From Progne subis subis (Eukaryota > Chordata > Aves > Passeriformes > Hirundinidae): a stretch of DNA of 64,000 nucleotides. Location: assembly GCA_022316685.1 (NCBI GenBank), contig JAKJHU010000376.1:1-64000 (forward strand), given 5' to 3'. Below the pieces are notes generated by a model. It saw only the letters and a program-made list of their open reading frames with translations. It was not told the origin of the DNA and made no database searches. Shown here one piece after another: positions 1 to 40,997 of the stretch; position 1 is the stretch's first letter, and every line of letters begins with the position of its first letter. A program made the translations under genes and the position numbers.

Positions 1-55
1 CATGGAAGTTCTTGGGAAGAAAAGACAAAAGGCATGTTTCCCATCTAATTTTTAC

Positions 56-1911
<1,856 letters not shown>

Positions 1912-2045
1912 TCATTTTTAGGTGGTTCAGTACTTCAACCCACAAAAACATGTATGCCTCTTTTCTGCAGCTCAAACCGGCAAAAAATCCACAACTTTTG
2001 TGACCTGCATCTCGACTGAAAGCAGAAACCCGCGAGATAAATTCA

Positions 2046-3650
<1,605 letters not shown>

Positions 3651-3869
3651 TCACACACAGGCTGAAGTACGGGATGGGAAAAGGACACAGGCTAAAAAAA
3701 TAAACAGGGCTGGAAAGGGAAATCGCACAGCCTAAAAAAACCCCAGTTTTCAGAACTGGGAGCTGAAAAGTTAATGAATTAATTAATTAGTTTTTTCCCT
3801 CTTCCCGCTCTTTGCTGGGAAATTAAAGGGGGAATGAAGGAACTGCAGAGGGCTCAGACCCCAGCTCAC

Positions 3870-4053
3870 CTTGTTGCAGGTGGAGTAGAAGTAGAAGTAG
3901 CAGTCGTCTCCCTGGTTGGACATGCTGCAGAAATCCTTGGAAAAGCTCAGGGTCTGCTCCCTCTCAGGGCTCTCCTCCAGCCTGGGCAAGAACTGGCTTC
4001 GCTTCAAAGGCTTCTCCTGGCTTAGCAGTGACAGCTTCTTTTTAACAGAAACC
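3870..4053 (-). CDS. ZC3H11A: ZC3H11A first coding exon (5' UTR plus residues 1-18)
   Basis: The start codon is at 3921-3923 and begins MSNQGDDCYFYFYSTCNK, very close to the mammalian start MPNQGEDCYF. The coding part is 3870-3923 (54 nt, phase 0) and ends at a GTGAGC donor. It supplies C8 and C16 of the first CCCH finger. Positions 3924-4053 are 5' UTR, bounded by an acceptor (TTTAG) at 4054-4055. The frame stays open upstream of the ATG inside this exon, but no in-frame upstream ATG is present in the exon, and homology fixes the start at 3923. Confidence 0.9.
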
Positions 4054-4404
4054 CTAAAGCAAGGGAGCAGCAACAAAAATCGCTGTTTTTAGACTTGTTT
4101 CCTATTAATCTTCAGAGGGAGGTAATGACTTGAAATCAGCTGAGCACAAAAATGAAGCTGAATTTGTCTAAAATTCCATTTTTAACGTAAGTAGATATTA
4201 ACAATAATCACACGCTAATAACAACCACATAATGACACCACACCTCAACAACACGTAACACCAAGCTTTAACACTGGATTGTGAAACAGCATTAATTGGG
4301 AAGTCTGGGATGAATCCATTTCACAGGGCAGCGACCATTTCCACGCTATCCAAGCGCCACATCCCGGATTTTCCCAATCCCAGGGCACTCTGGAGCTCAC
4401 CCAC

Positions 4405-4457
4405 CTGGCCACGTTGAGCACAGGCTTTGATCTTCCCAGCCATGCAGTTCCCCTCTC
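4405..4457 (-). other. ZC3H11A: Candidate non-coding 5' UTR exon of ZC3H11A
   Basis: A 53-nt segment is bounded by a good acceptor (GGCCTACAG, upstream pyrimidine tract) and a good donor (CCAG|GTGGGT). Joined to the 3924-4053 UTR it forms a short upstream ORF that starts inside this exon and stops four codons into the next. This is inference from splice signals only. Confidence 0.35.
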
Positions 4458-7400
4458 CTGTAGGCCGAAGGAGTCCGTGAATGAATAACAAAGGGGCAGA
4501 AAGAATTTTTTCCTTTTTTTCCTCCTGACAATTCCAAGGGAACCTCTCAGCCAACAATTCCAAACTCTGAGGTGCTCTCAGAACAATCTGACAACTAATG
4601 GAGGAATTGAGTCCATTGGAAAACTGGCACACTGGAGACAGCCAGGGATATTTTAGCTCTTCCAATAAAAAAAAAAAAAAAAAACCAACAAAAAACCAAC
4701 AAAAAAAAATTTAAAAAATAAAAAGCCCCAGCGCCTTTTTTTTTTTTAAAAGATGAACTCAGGATTCAAAGTGGCTGCAAAAATGAGGCTCCATCTTCCA
4801 CAGCTGGGGAAATTTCTAATTTTTTTTTTTTTTTTTTAATTTTTTTTTTTTTTTTTTAAATGATTTAATTCAGTAAGTTGCAATTTCGGGTCTTCCGAGA
4901 TTTCTTCACCTATTAAGAAAACACAAAAACCTTCCCCCGTCTTTATGACCTGTACAGCAAAACCCCCCAATTTTGTGTGTATAAACCCACACACGTGTTT
5001 ATACACACCCCAAAGAGGGCGGGACAGCACAACAAGGATCAGGAATTTCAGCCCATTTCCCACCTCAAAAGCAAATCCGGGGGAAAATGTGATTATTTCT
5101 GTGTTGTGGGATGAGGTGAGGTTGAGGTGACGGGGTCAGAGGGGGTTTGGGGACACGGGGACAGCGCAGGGGACACATCCACAAGGGCTTTATCCCTTTA
5201 TCCCCACCCAAGGAAAAGCAGGAGCAGCGAGCTTTGGGAAGCAGGGATTGCTTTGGGAGCGGCGTGGCTGCACGGATTGGGAATTTGGGACAGGAATTAG
5301 TTGGGGTTTCCATCAAATATCACAGTTTTGCCATCTGTGCTGTTCCCTGATCCATTTATCCATCATTATCCTGCCTTGGATCCAGTTCAGCAGCTGACTG
5401 GGGTTTTTGGTGCCATCAAGAATTGATTTTATTCACCTTTTTTTCATGGGAATCACACTTTTCCTTTGGATAGTCTTATAAAAATCAGATTTTTAGGGTT
5501 CTTTTGCACACAACCTGCAACCAAACCAGCTAAAATCCAAATAAGTGTCAATTTTACCCCTCTGACATCTGTGTAAAGGATTTCTGACTCTTTGCGGAGC
5601 ACAAAACTGAATGAAATTGTTCTTTATAGGTTAAGAAGAAATGCTTGGAAACTTTTACTCGCACAGACACTAGTGAATTTTCCCAGGATTTTTTTTTTTT
5701 TTTTTTTTGCCAGGGAATTTTCCCAAATCTAAAATAAAAGAGAGGAAAAATTGTGTTCTCAGATTAGTGATTGGTTGGGGGTTTTTTTTACTGCTTGACA
5801 AAGGGAATAAAACAGGAATTAAGTGCAGGGTTCCCTCCCCTTCTTCCATCTCCAAGGGGTTAAATTCACTTTTGGACCTTCAAAAATCAGATTCGGGGTC
5901 GTGGAGATTCCCGGGAATCTCCTCCTAAAAATTCCTGCAGCTCCTTTTCTTGTGGAAGTTCAACGTTTTTCCAGGTGTTTTCCCCAGTGCTCCTGGGAAT
6001 TCAAATTAAATTTCAAGCCCAAATTCTTCGGTTTGCTCAAGCCAACACTGAAATCCGCAGGGATTCGGGGTCATTCCCGGCTGGGAGCAAGAATTCCTCT
6101 TCCAACCCAGATCAGGAGGAATTCCCAGGCTGGAAGGTGGAATTTCCTTTCCTCAGGCAATCAGACACCTAAAAATGCAAATTCCTACATCCACCACCCT
6201 GGGGGGAAAGAAAACCCCTTCAGATTTAATTCCTTTACAAACTGAATGAGCATTTTGCCTTCCACATCTTTCCATATTCCAGTGCAGAGTCTGAATCTTG
6301 TATAAAGAGTGGGAATAAAACCTTGTAAATAAATGACAGCAACAGAAAAAAATCAACCAACCCCTCCCAAAAAAACCTCAAGGTTTTAAATTCCATCAAG
6401 GTAATTTAATTATTAAAAAGTTTCATTAAAAAACCTTTATTTTCCTTCACTTTATATCGGTTTCAAGGTGGCAATCAAAAAAAAAAAAAAAGAAAAAAAA
6501 ATTAGCAACTCTGGTGCACTCAGCAGGTCTGGAATTAATTAAAGTTAATGTGCATTTGAAACACTTTTTTGTCCAGAATGCCATTAAAATTTTTGTAGTA
6601 AAACATTTTTAAGCCAATTATCTGTAAAAAAAATCAAATCAAAAATGCAGCAGCTGAGGGTCAGCAAGAACTAGGTCAAAAAAAACCCAACACACACTTT
6701 TTATTTTAAAGGGAAAAGAAATAAAAACACCCAAGAGAAGTTTTCCTGCACCTCAATGTGAGGAATTCTTAGATTTCATGCCCCAAAATTTCCCTGGGAA
6801 AGCCTCTCTTGCTGCTTCGTTTGTGCCTTGAATTCCTGACAAAGGCATTTGATGATTCACCTCCTGTCTATCAGGTGACAAAGAAGGAAAAACACCATGA
6901 ATTCCACATTTTAACCCCCTTTTTACGTGTTTTTTTCCCACAGTCCTCCAGCTTTTCCTCTTCAGGAATCAACCCCAAACCAAAGGAAGCTGCTAGATCC
7001 ACTCTTGAATAGAATAATTATAGAAAATAAAGGTTTTTTTTCTTTCCCCATATTTCTGAGCTCAACCCCGGGCCTGGCAGCGATTTCCTGTGACAATTCC
7101 TCCCCTGTCACGGTAATTTTTTATTAAATCCCAAAAAAGACTCGATGTCCCCTGGATTTCACCTTGGAAAAGCGTCACTGGAGCTGGGAAGTGCCAGCAC
7201 CAGGAAGTTTTCCCTGGAAAACTCCTGGACATATCCAGCAACCCCTCCAGCCCTCCTGCTCTGCTTCAGGTGTGCCCAGACTCAACCTCAAAATCCTTTA
7301 TTCCCCCGGAAATCCCCTTTTATTCTCTTTTTTACAGCCAAATAAAGCCGGGCTTTATTCAGGATGTCTGACACTGGGTGCATTTCTGGGAATAACCTAT

Positions 7401-7719
7401 AGGCTCTGATCCTGCAGCAACAACAAAAAACTCCTTTTGGCGTTTCCACAACAAAAATCGACGGCAGAAAGCAGAAACCTCTCAGCTACAACCTTTCAAA
7501 AACATGAAAACCCCCCAAAATTTCACCGAATCGCGTTGTTTTAACAACCTACGGGAGGAATTCAGCCCGGCTGCATCCAGAGTTACTCAGCTCCTGAAGT
7601 TCCTTTAGAGAGTGAGGAGTAATTAGGTGACGACATTAGAAATAACCCCTTAGACGCGTTGCTACAGCAGGAAGAAAGGAGGTTTTACCCGAAAATAAGG
7701 AGATTTATAAAGCACCTGC
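4458..7719 (-). other. ZC3H11A 5' UTR intron(s)
   Basis: This stretch is AT-rich with long A/T homopolymers (about 4668-4690, 4820-4858, 5691-5708, 6477-6500). No coding exon is recognisable. In placental mammals the domesticated transposase gene ZBED6 sits inside ZC3H11A; no equivalent long ORF exists here. Confidence 0.5.
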
Positions 7720-8310
7720 GCTGGGATCGCGAATTTGGAGCGGAGGACGAGCCCTAAGGAAAGGCCTCGGGCCTACCCCGGACACGCAGGCCCCCCCGCT
7801 CCCCAAAGCCCCAGGGATAGGAAACCCACCTCATCCCGCCTTTATTCCCACCTAATCCCACTAATTCCACCTCATCCCACTTCACCCCGGTGGTCCCCTC
7901 AGCGCTCCCCTCCGGCTGCGGGGACAGCGCGGGGGACGTGCGGCCTGCGGAGGAGCCGGGGCTGGGCCCGCAACCCCCCCACCCCGTCCCCCCATCTCCC
8001 AGCAGCCGCCGCGGGGGCTCCGAAGCGCTCTATTTACGGTCGATCGGGGAGTTTTACCGAGCCCCCGGGGGCCGCCGTGCCGCTGTCGCCGCGCTCCGCC
8101 GGGGCCGCCGCCACCGTGTCCCCGCTGCCCGGCTCAAAGATGGCGCCCGGCGCGCGCGCAGCCTCAGGGCGCCCGCCGCCAAGATGGCGGCCGGAGGCGG
8201 CTTCACCCGCCCCACAGGATGGGAGAGGGAGGGCGGGAGCCGGAGGCGGAGCGGGGGTGGATTTTTCTGCGTTGTTTTTGTTTTCCCCGCGCTTGAAAAA
8301 TCCTTCAAAA
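7720..8310 (-). promoter_or_regulatory. ZC3H11A: CpG-rich promoter region of ZC3H11A (inferred)
   Basis: A GC- and CpG-rich block in an otherwise AT-rich part of the window lies directly upstream of the ZC3H11A 5' UTR. It carries two AAGATGGCG-type motifs at about 8138-8146 and 8180-8189, typical of YY1-bound housekeeping promoters near transcription starts. No TATA box is evident. The exact first exon was not determined. Long open frames in it are a by-product of GC content. Confidence 0.6.
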
Positions 8311-8324
8311 AGCTTCAAAAAGGA

Positions 8325-8342
8325 GGGGGGGGGGGGGGGGGG
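8325..8342. repeat. Poly-G run
   Basis: About 18 consecutive G on the plus strand lie between the CpG island and the CR1 fragment. Such runs are prone to assembly error. Confidence 0.8.
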
Positions 8343-8396
8343 AGGCTTTTTCCCTATGAAGCGAAGAGGACTGTGTGTCTCCGTCCTGCCGTGTGC

Positions 8397-8600
8397 CCAC
8401 AGAATTTCGGTTGGAAAATCCCTCCAGGATCATCAAGCTGTTCCCGATCCCTCAGAGCCCTCAGTGCCAAGTCCAGTCCTTCCTTGTCACCTCCAGGGAT
8501 GGAGACGACTCCAAACCTCCCTGGGCAGCCTTTTCCAAAGCCTGGCCACCCTTTCCATGAGGGAATTCCTCCCGATGTCCCAAGAACGGTCCCCTCTCCC
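8397..8600 (-). mobile_element. CR1 LINE 3' fragment
   Basis: The plus strand shows the reverse complement of the CR1 tail: CACAGAATTTCGGTTGGAA, then CCAGGGATGGAGACGACTCC, then CTGGGCAGCC and a GAGGGAATTCCTCC stretch. It is a diverged 5'-truncated copy, the commonest interspersed repeat in birds. Its orientation is the same as that of the genes. Confidence 0.75.
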
Positions 8601-9480
8601 TGCCGCAGCCCCCTGCCCGCAGCCCCTGAGGTGCCGTTCCCTCCCTCACGCCGCCTCAGGGATGTGAATTCTAAACTAGAAAATATTTTGAGTTCCCAGC
8701 CCTTTTTTGGGTTGCTTTTGTTTGGGATTTTTTTTTCTTTGCATCCAGCCCGGATTATGTTAAAAAAAGCCCACGGAATTGTGGCTGTCGTGTTTATTTA
8801 AGAGCTGTGGGCAGGGCCACCGCCCTGGGAAAGCAGGGAAGAGGAGAGGGTGACTCTGCACAACAAAGTTTTACACCCCATTCCTGTCCCTTGGAATCAG
8901 CTCCAAGGATCAACTTAGAGACGTTTAGGATGGAATTTTCTTTCAACCCACTGGGATTTTCTCATCATGGCCCTGGGGAATTGACTCGGAGAAGACGCTG
9001 CTTCTCCATAAAAAAAAACCAGCTCCAGTGCAATCAGTGCTCGAAAATGAGAGGATTTAAGTGGGAATGAGAGGATTTAAGGGGCTGGTTGCTTTTATTC
9101 CCCATTTCGCTCCTTTTCGGGACAGAATTCCTCCTTGGAGGGAAAGGTCCCTCGGGTATGGAAGCAGGATGTGGCTTGAAGCCGATCCCAACTCCACCAA
9201 GGACCCCCTCAGCAGCTCCATATGCAGCACTGGGAATGGGAAAAGGGAGAATCCCTGATCCATGACAGCCCCTCACGGCCCAGCAGCACCGTCTGGGTGG
9301 CATTGGCAGCAATTTGGGGACTTTACCTAGAGGTGGTGGAAGAAGTGACTAAATGACAGAAACCCCGCGCCGAGGGGAGCTTGGGCTGGGTTGGATCCCC
9401 ATCCCTCCTTCCACCCCATCCAATGGAGCCATTCCTCGGGAAGGGATTGGGACAGATTCCCCGAGCTGCCGGACACACGG
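8601..9480. other. Intergenic DNA between ZC3H11A and ATP2B4
   Basis: No exon, RNA gene or repeat family is recognised. Human 1q32 carries LAX1 between these two genes, but nothing resembling it is visible and there is little room for it. Confidence 0.45.
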
Positions 9481-9489
9481 AGGACGGCA

Positions 9490-12400
9490 CAGTTACATGT
9501 GGGCACATTTTATTCTCTGGATGCACTCACATTGTTTCTGCTCAACAGCCAAAGCTTTATTGATTTCCAAACTGTTCCTCCTTCTCCCTCTTAATTTTTA
9601 TTTTTTTTTTTACTGCACCCCCTTTTCCCACACCTCAACCACTCTGCTGCTTCCACTTTGGAGTATTATCTCTGCTTGGAGTCTGTTTTCTCAGAAGAAG
9701 CCAACGGACAATTCATTCAGATTCTTTTTTTTTTTTTTCTCCCAAGATCCATATAAATTACATGCAAAACATTGTACATAGAGATTAATATCAAAATGCA
9801 ATACAGATCAGGTGCACTTTAAGCTGGACTCTAGGATATGGCAAACACACCAGGGTACATATTGCTTTGAAACCACCATTGTTTTGTTTTTTAATGTCAT
9901 GCATACCACATAATATTCAGTCTTTTGTTTTGTATTTTGGTTGTTGTTTTTTTTTTTTTTTTCCTTTTTCTCTCTCCCATTTTTTATACAAAAATACCAG
10001 TGCTTATTATACTGAGTTACTGGGAAAAAAAAAAAAACAAACCTCGGCTCCACGTGCCCTCTTCAAAAGAAAGTTTGTTTTGTGAGAGCGTTGGATAAAT
10101 ATATATACACACACATAAATGTTGAGTTCAGACTGTATATATATATATATTTATTGAAGGGGAGGAAATAAACTAAAGGCAGTTTTAGCCATGGGCTTTT
10201 CTGGGTGAAAACTGGGGGATTTGAGGAGCGGGAGAGAGCGGAGTCAGGGTGAGGAGGGGGGATGATGCTGGAGAGGAAGAGGTAGGTTTTGGGTGGAAAA
10301 GGAGCAGGAAAAGCATTCTCCCACATCCCCCGAGGGGAGATCTGGGGGTGCAGGAGGGCGTTTTGGGGGCTCGGAGCTCCACGAGGGGTCGGGGCCGGAG
10401 CAGAAGCGATGCAGGCCCAGGTGTCCTCTCAGAGGGACAAAAACCTGCCGGGGACTCGGGGTGGTGCCAGGGGGTGACAGGAGCTGGCGGTGGCACCTCG
10501 GAGATGCCCTCCTGCATTCGGGATGGGGATTTTTTTATTCCAGCCGTCCCCTCAGGACACCCTCAGAGAGGGGCCGAGCCCTCCAGGCCCCGGGGGAGCA
10601 AAAGCCACAAAGGCAGCCCATGCTAAAAGTGCGGTTTAGTTTGTTTCCTTCTTGAGATCGGTCGGAAAAATTTCACTTGGAAGCTTTATTGCACAGAAAA
10701 AAAAAAAAAAAACCTTCGGGAAAAAAAAAAGAATGAAATTAAACCCCCTCCCCATACCCTTCTCCCTGTGCAAATCATAAAAACCTCAGCAGGAGAAAGC
10801 GAAAACGCCTCAGGAGCTGCCTGGCCAGCAAACCGCACACAGGCCACGGTGGGATGTCTTTGGTACCAATCCGCCAATTCCACGGAAAATCCACGGAAAA
10901 TCCGCCACCAAGGGGCCCTGCTGGGATCAAGAACGGGATGCAGGAGGATGTTCAGAGTGTTTTAATAACAAAGCATTCCAAGGCAGAGTTGAACACGGAT
11001 CACAACGAGGAGGGGAGTGCTCCGTGCGCACTCGTGGCAGTTCAAACAAAGCAAAAAACCCAGAAATTATTCATAATAATATATATTTATATATATATTT
11101 ATATCTCCCCCTAGTCAAGGCATGTTGCAGAGAGTCCCCAAAAGTCCGTGCCGCCGATCATGCCTTTTTTTTTGGAGCACCAATCTCCCCCAATCTCTTT
11201 TTTTTGTGTGTGTAATGTCCTCAATAACTTAAGCCAAGAGTCAGCTGCTGCCAGGATATCACTGAAACTTAACCAAAAAAAAAAAAAAAACTTTACAGGA
11301 AATCTGCACAAGAAACATTTATACTTGAAGCAACCAGCCACACACCAACATAATTTATAGATATTTATATAAAAAAACCCCATTTGTGTCATCCAACTCA
11401 CGTCTAGTAGAAAGATGGCTGCTCAGAGAAAAGGAAGCTGACTGGCATCCGATGGCTGAATTAATTAATCCACGGAATTAATTAAAGTGTCCCTTGCAAC
11501 TGCCCTCACGCAGTGGTGGGACTCGAGATTTCTTTATTTTCTTTAAACAAAATACATATGGCTGACGTAAAAATATCAGTTTCTGAGCTAAAGAAAACTA
11601 GATTTTTTTTCTTTTTCCTTTTTTTTTTCTTTTTTTTTTTTTTTTTTCATAATATTTATATAGTGTTATTTCTCCCTCCCCCCACTCCTGAAATGGAAAC
11701 TAGAATGACAAAAATAGAGCAAACTAAAGGAACAACCAGACCCTTTGTGGCAAACCCTGCCAGTCACAGATTTCTGGGAGTGACTTTGAGAGCCTCCAAA
11801 GTTAGCTTGAAGTTGTTGTTGGTTTAAGTCTTTCTTTTTTTTTTTTTTTAAACAGGTCTGAGGTATTAAAAAAATATCAAAAGAAAAAAAACTTGCTGCA
11901 TCCCCCCAAAAAGTATTTAATAAATATTTATGTAAGCATGTAAGAACACCATATCTTCTTTTTTTGGTTTTTTTTGTTGTTGTTGTTGGTTTTTTTTTTA
12001 CAAGTATTTAAAATAGAAAAAGTGATTTTTTTTGTTGGTTTTCTTAAGAGACGTCACCTTTAGCACAGAACCAAAACCCCACAACCACCCCTTGTTTGGG
12101 TTTTTTTTCCTTTGTTTGTTTGTTTTTCCTGGTGTTTAACCCAGGATCCCCTCGCTCCCCGGGCTGTTGTTCCGGGGAGGGAGGGAAGGAGCCGGGCACG
12201 GGGCGCACGCTGAATTTGCACTGGGGACGGGCAGTGGTGGCAATTCCTTCTGGCTGTTGGCAGTGAACAACGCCCAGCTCTCCAGCACCAGGGCGGGACA
12301 CTCGGGACGTTCGGGATTTGGGGGATTTTTGGGAAAAGGACCTTTCCTCAGCAGGAACGAGCCCGTCCTTCCCTCCGCCTCGCACCCCACGGGAAGGACG

Positions 12401-14297
12401 AGGCGGTGCCGGGGGCGAAGCGAAGACACTTGGTTTGTCTGGTGGTTTAAGGAACACTTAAAAATCTTGGCAAAGATCTGGGCCCTGGCGTGGCAGGAGG
12501 TGCTGCAGGCAGTGCTCGGACAAGGCACGGGAGATTCCGCTGTGCGTTCCTGACGGGAAAGGGGAGGAGAACCCAGCCAGACACAGCCTCTCCCAAAAAA
12601 ACGGGATCCTCTGCGCTCCCAGGGACGGGAATGAGCTCGAGCAGGCGCTTCCAGCATGTTCTGTCTGCTCCCAAGCCAGCCAGGGGGATGGAGGAGAGCA
12701 GGGAGCTGGCAGAGCTTCCCCCAGGTCACAACCAGCTGGGGAAGGAGAAGCCCAGGCCCTGCCTCCTGCTCCAGAGATGGCCAGAGGGACAATCCAGAGC
12801 CAGCTCCAAGGAAAGGGACTCCCACTGGATTATTCCCAGGGCTGGAGGTGAGGCAGGGCTCGAGGGGAAGAGGTGACCTCCAAAAAAGCAGCGAAGCGAG
12901 GCCAAGCCTCCAGCAGCCCGTCCTCTGGAAGAGCTGCAGCCATCCAAGCCAAACCTCCGGGAAAATCAGGGATCATCCGTGGGCCTCCCTGCCTTCCACT
13001 GGATCATGAGACAGCTGGATTGATCTTTCCAAGGATTCAGCACCCGCTGTGCCCTGAGTATTCCTCACTCAGCCTCCCATGGCTTTTGGGCACAGCCAGA
13101 GCCTCCTCCCGGATCCCTCAGCGCTTCCCTGGAGCCGGCACTGCGAGGCTGAGGAGTGCTGGGCCCCAGGAGCACAGAAAAAGGACAAAAGTCCCTCTGC
13201 TCTGGAGGGCAGGAGCTGGGAGAGCTGCGAAAATCCTCTCACCGAGAGCTTCTCCCTGACCAAGAGCACCAGAGAGGCCTCTCCTAAAATCCCTCAGGAA
13301 GAAGCTGCGTCCCTCACAACCCGGGGGTTCTCTCCACCTTCCCCCTGGCAGTTTCACCTCCACCTTTGCAGGAAAGTCAGAATCTCTCCCCTCCAGCAAG
13401 GTTAGAGCCAAGCCACCTTCATTTCTCATCTCCCAGCTTGGAAACAGAGAGAGAAAAACGTGTGGGCACACAGAGAGGGGGAGCTGGAAAAAGCCCAGGT
13501 ACCATTTTTCAAAGGTGGAAGACTGGTGGGCATCCCTGGATCTCAACCTTGGAGCAAACACCTTCCCCTGGCTGGGAGTTCTGAGTTCATTCCTTAATTT
13601 TCGCACTGGAGCGGTGACTGCCCCTTCCCACTGCGTAGGGGGGCAAATCTCACAAGCAAAGACCAAACCCCAACGTTAGAAGAAAAAAAAACCCCTACAA
13701 ACCACGAGTGGAGAAAAAAAAACACCCACCAAAAAAAAAAAAAAAAAAAAGATTAAAATAAGTGCACCCCCAGCCTCGGGGCTGAGGGCGTGTAAGACTA
13801 CAACAGTTTGAATTTCCTTGGAACATGCATTTTTCCAAAGTGAAAACCCCCTGGCTCCAGGTGCCTGGAGCCCAACTCTTGGAGAGGAAAGAACCTGGCA
13901 GCTTCCCCTGGGCGAGTACCACGGAAAATCAGGGATGGAGATGCACAATTGGTTTTTTGTTTGTTTGGTTTTTTTTGGCTTAGCCTCTCTCCCAACACCC
14001 AGCGTGGTGGTACTCTGGTTCCCACTGCTAAAGAACGGTTTAAAAAAAAAAAAAAAAAAAAAAAAAGGAACAAAATGAAACAAAACAAAAAGAAAAAACA
14101 GATAAACAACACCTTCCCGCCCCCCTCCCCACCAAACAAAAAAACCCCAACAAGACCCAGATGATGATACAGGCATGAGCAGTTTGACACGGAGTGACCG
14201 CAGCGTGTGATCAGTTACTGGTGCTGGGATCACACGGCGCCGAGCCGGACGAGGACGAGGATGAGGAGGAGGAGGAGGGGGAATTCCAAGTTCAAGG
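9490..14297 (-). other. ATP2B4: ATP2B4 3' UTR (inferred extent)
   Basis: The 4.8 kb after the stop codon has no further coding exon or splice-bounded ORF. It is AT-rich with many homopolymers at 9590-12120 and GC-richer at 12130-13600. The length fits the long 3' UTR of mammalian ATP2B4. The left end is set by the last poly(A) signals. The first bases after the stop (14249-14281) are a GAG/GAC-rich run on the plus strand. Confidence 0.55.
9508..9561 (-). terminator. ATP2B4: Tandem poly(A) signals for ATP2B4
   Basis: Two AATAAA hexamers on the minus strand lie at 9556-9561 and 9508-9513, with GT-rich sequence between them. Other AATAAA copies at 10150-10155 and 10685-10690 could give shorter UTRs. 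No transcript evidence is available. Confidence 0.5.
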
Positions 14298-39040
<24,743 letters not shown>

Positions 39041-39644
39041 GGTGGCGGCGGCTCCGGGAGCGGGGGATGCGCGGCGCGGCCCCTTCCCTGGGGCTCCCGG
39101 GGGGAACGGGCGGCTCTACCCCAGCCCAAGTTGTCGGGATGAAGGTGTAAACAGGATGTGCATGTTACCGCGGAGGCGACCTTAGCAACGCCCGGCGTGC
39201 AGCTCCTGCAGCGGGAGGAGGAGGACGAGGAGGAGGAGGGGGGCTCCCTGGATACCACAGCAACTGGAGCTGCGAAAACAACCGTGGGAAACAAAAATAT
39301 CGGCGTTAGGAGGGCTTGGGAACGAGCGAGGAGCCCCACGGGGAGGGAGAGGGGAGCGGCGCTGCCCCAAGGACGGGGATGTTTTGAGGGAGAACGCGGT
39401 GTCAGCGGGGTTTGGGAAAAAATTCCTGGGTGAGAAGTTGGGCTCGGAGCGAGGAGCAGGGAGAAGCGGCAGCTGCGGGGCCGGGCAGGAAAGGAGCCCA
39501 GGTGGTTCTTCACTTTCAGCCCAGGCAAACCCTGCCGTTGATTTTGGGATAAAAATACCCCTCGGCAGTGGGAAACAGCTGCTTCCTCCCCTGGGCAGGA
39601 CGCCGGGGCCGCAGCAGCGCTCCCCGCCCTGCCGGCAGGTAGGG

Positions 39645-39830
39645 AACGAGCCCCATATCCCAAATTCCCAAAATCCCAAATTTCCAATATCGCAATATCC
39701 CAAAATCACAATATTCCAAAATCTCAATATCCCCATATCCCAAAAATCCCAACGTCCCAATACCCTAGAATCCCCAAATCCCAATATCGCGATACCCCAA
39801 TATCCCAGTATCCCGATATCCATGGGAAGG
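39645..39830. repeat. AATATCCC simple repeat
   Basis: About 185 bp of CCCAATATCCCAAAATC-like units. Confidence 0.88.
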
Positions 39831-40539
39831 GGGCTGCAGCACCCCGTGGGCTCCCCATCAGCTGGGAGATGCCACAGGAACCACGAAAGGGAAGCCAGGA
39901 GGGGCAGAGAAGCCAGCAAAAGCCGGGATTTTCTCAGGAATGGAGGCTTTTCCATGAGTGACCTGTCCCAAGGTGGCCCTGAGGGCAGCGAGTGTCCCCA
40001 GTGTCCCCAGGTGCTGCCACCCAGGTCACAGCCCCAGCGAGGACAGGGGAGCCCCAAAAAGGCTTCAGCCGAGGCAGGCAGGGACCACGAGCATCCCAGA
40101 GCTCCCCCATTCCCCAGGGATCTGGGGGCTGGGATTCCCTGCCGGCATTTCGGACTTGTAGGGACAAGCAGGGACACGGAGGGAACAGCACAGGCCAGAG
40201 GGAAAAAGGGCTTTTTGTCAGCCAGGGTGAGCTGTGCTCCCGAGCTCCAGGAAAGCTCCCGGCGCCCCAGAGGCAAAAAGGCTGCGAGGGGAGGCTCCCA
40301 CGGAGGGAAAACAAAACCTTTCCAAGGGCAAAATAAATAAAGGACAACGGGAACGGCCACTCCGGCAGCACCCGCCCGGGACGGGGCCCAGGGGCGGCGG
40401 GGCAGCTGGGCAGGGACAGGGAAGGACAGGGGGACAGGGAAGGACAGGGGGACGAGGGACAACGACCCCTGCTGATCCCAGGAACACGGGGATGCTCCAG
40501 CCCTCACAAACCCCACAGGAAGGCACTGATCAGCACAGG

Positions 40540-40800
40540 GCTGGTCCCAAACCGCCCCATTCCAGCCCCAAAACAGCCCCAAACTGCCCCATTCCAGCCC
40601 CAAAACTGTCCCAAACCGCCCCATTCCAGCCCCAAAACAGCCCCAAACCGTCCCCATTCCAGCCCCAAACCGCCCCATTCCAGCCCCAAAACAGCCCCAA
40701 ACTGCCCCATTCCAGCCCCAAAACGGCCCCAAGCTGCCCCATTCCAGCCCCAAAACGGCCCCAAGCTGTCCCAAACCACCTCATTCCAGCCCCAGCCGGG
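40540..40800. repeat. CAGCCCCAAAACAG minisatellite
   Basis: Eight or nine units of about 30 bp contain CCCCATTCCAGCCCCAAA. Confidence 0.92.
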
Positions 40801-40997
40801 GCCTCTTCAATCTCTGGGGCAGCACAACCCCAGAGCACCAGACCCAGCCCTGCTCCTATCCCAGGGCAGCTCCCGGCGTTATCAGGGACCCACAGGCACC
40901 AACAGAACCTCGGGGACAGCAGTGACACCCGCACAGCGTCCCCACCTCAGGAGGGACCCGTGCCCCTGCTGAGGGGATGGGACACTGGGAACGGGAG

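Noticed and set aside
4458..7719. ZBED6-like gene inside ZC3H11A
   Set aside because: No long open frame or zinc-finger-BED motif; the gene is known only from placental mammals.
9590..12120. Processed pseudogene or retrogene suggested by poly-A/T tracts
   Set aside because: The tracts are scattered internal homopolymers typical of a long AT-rich 3' UTR, with no coding body attached.
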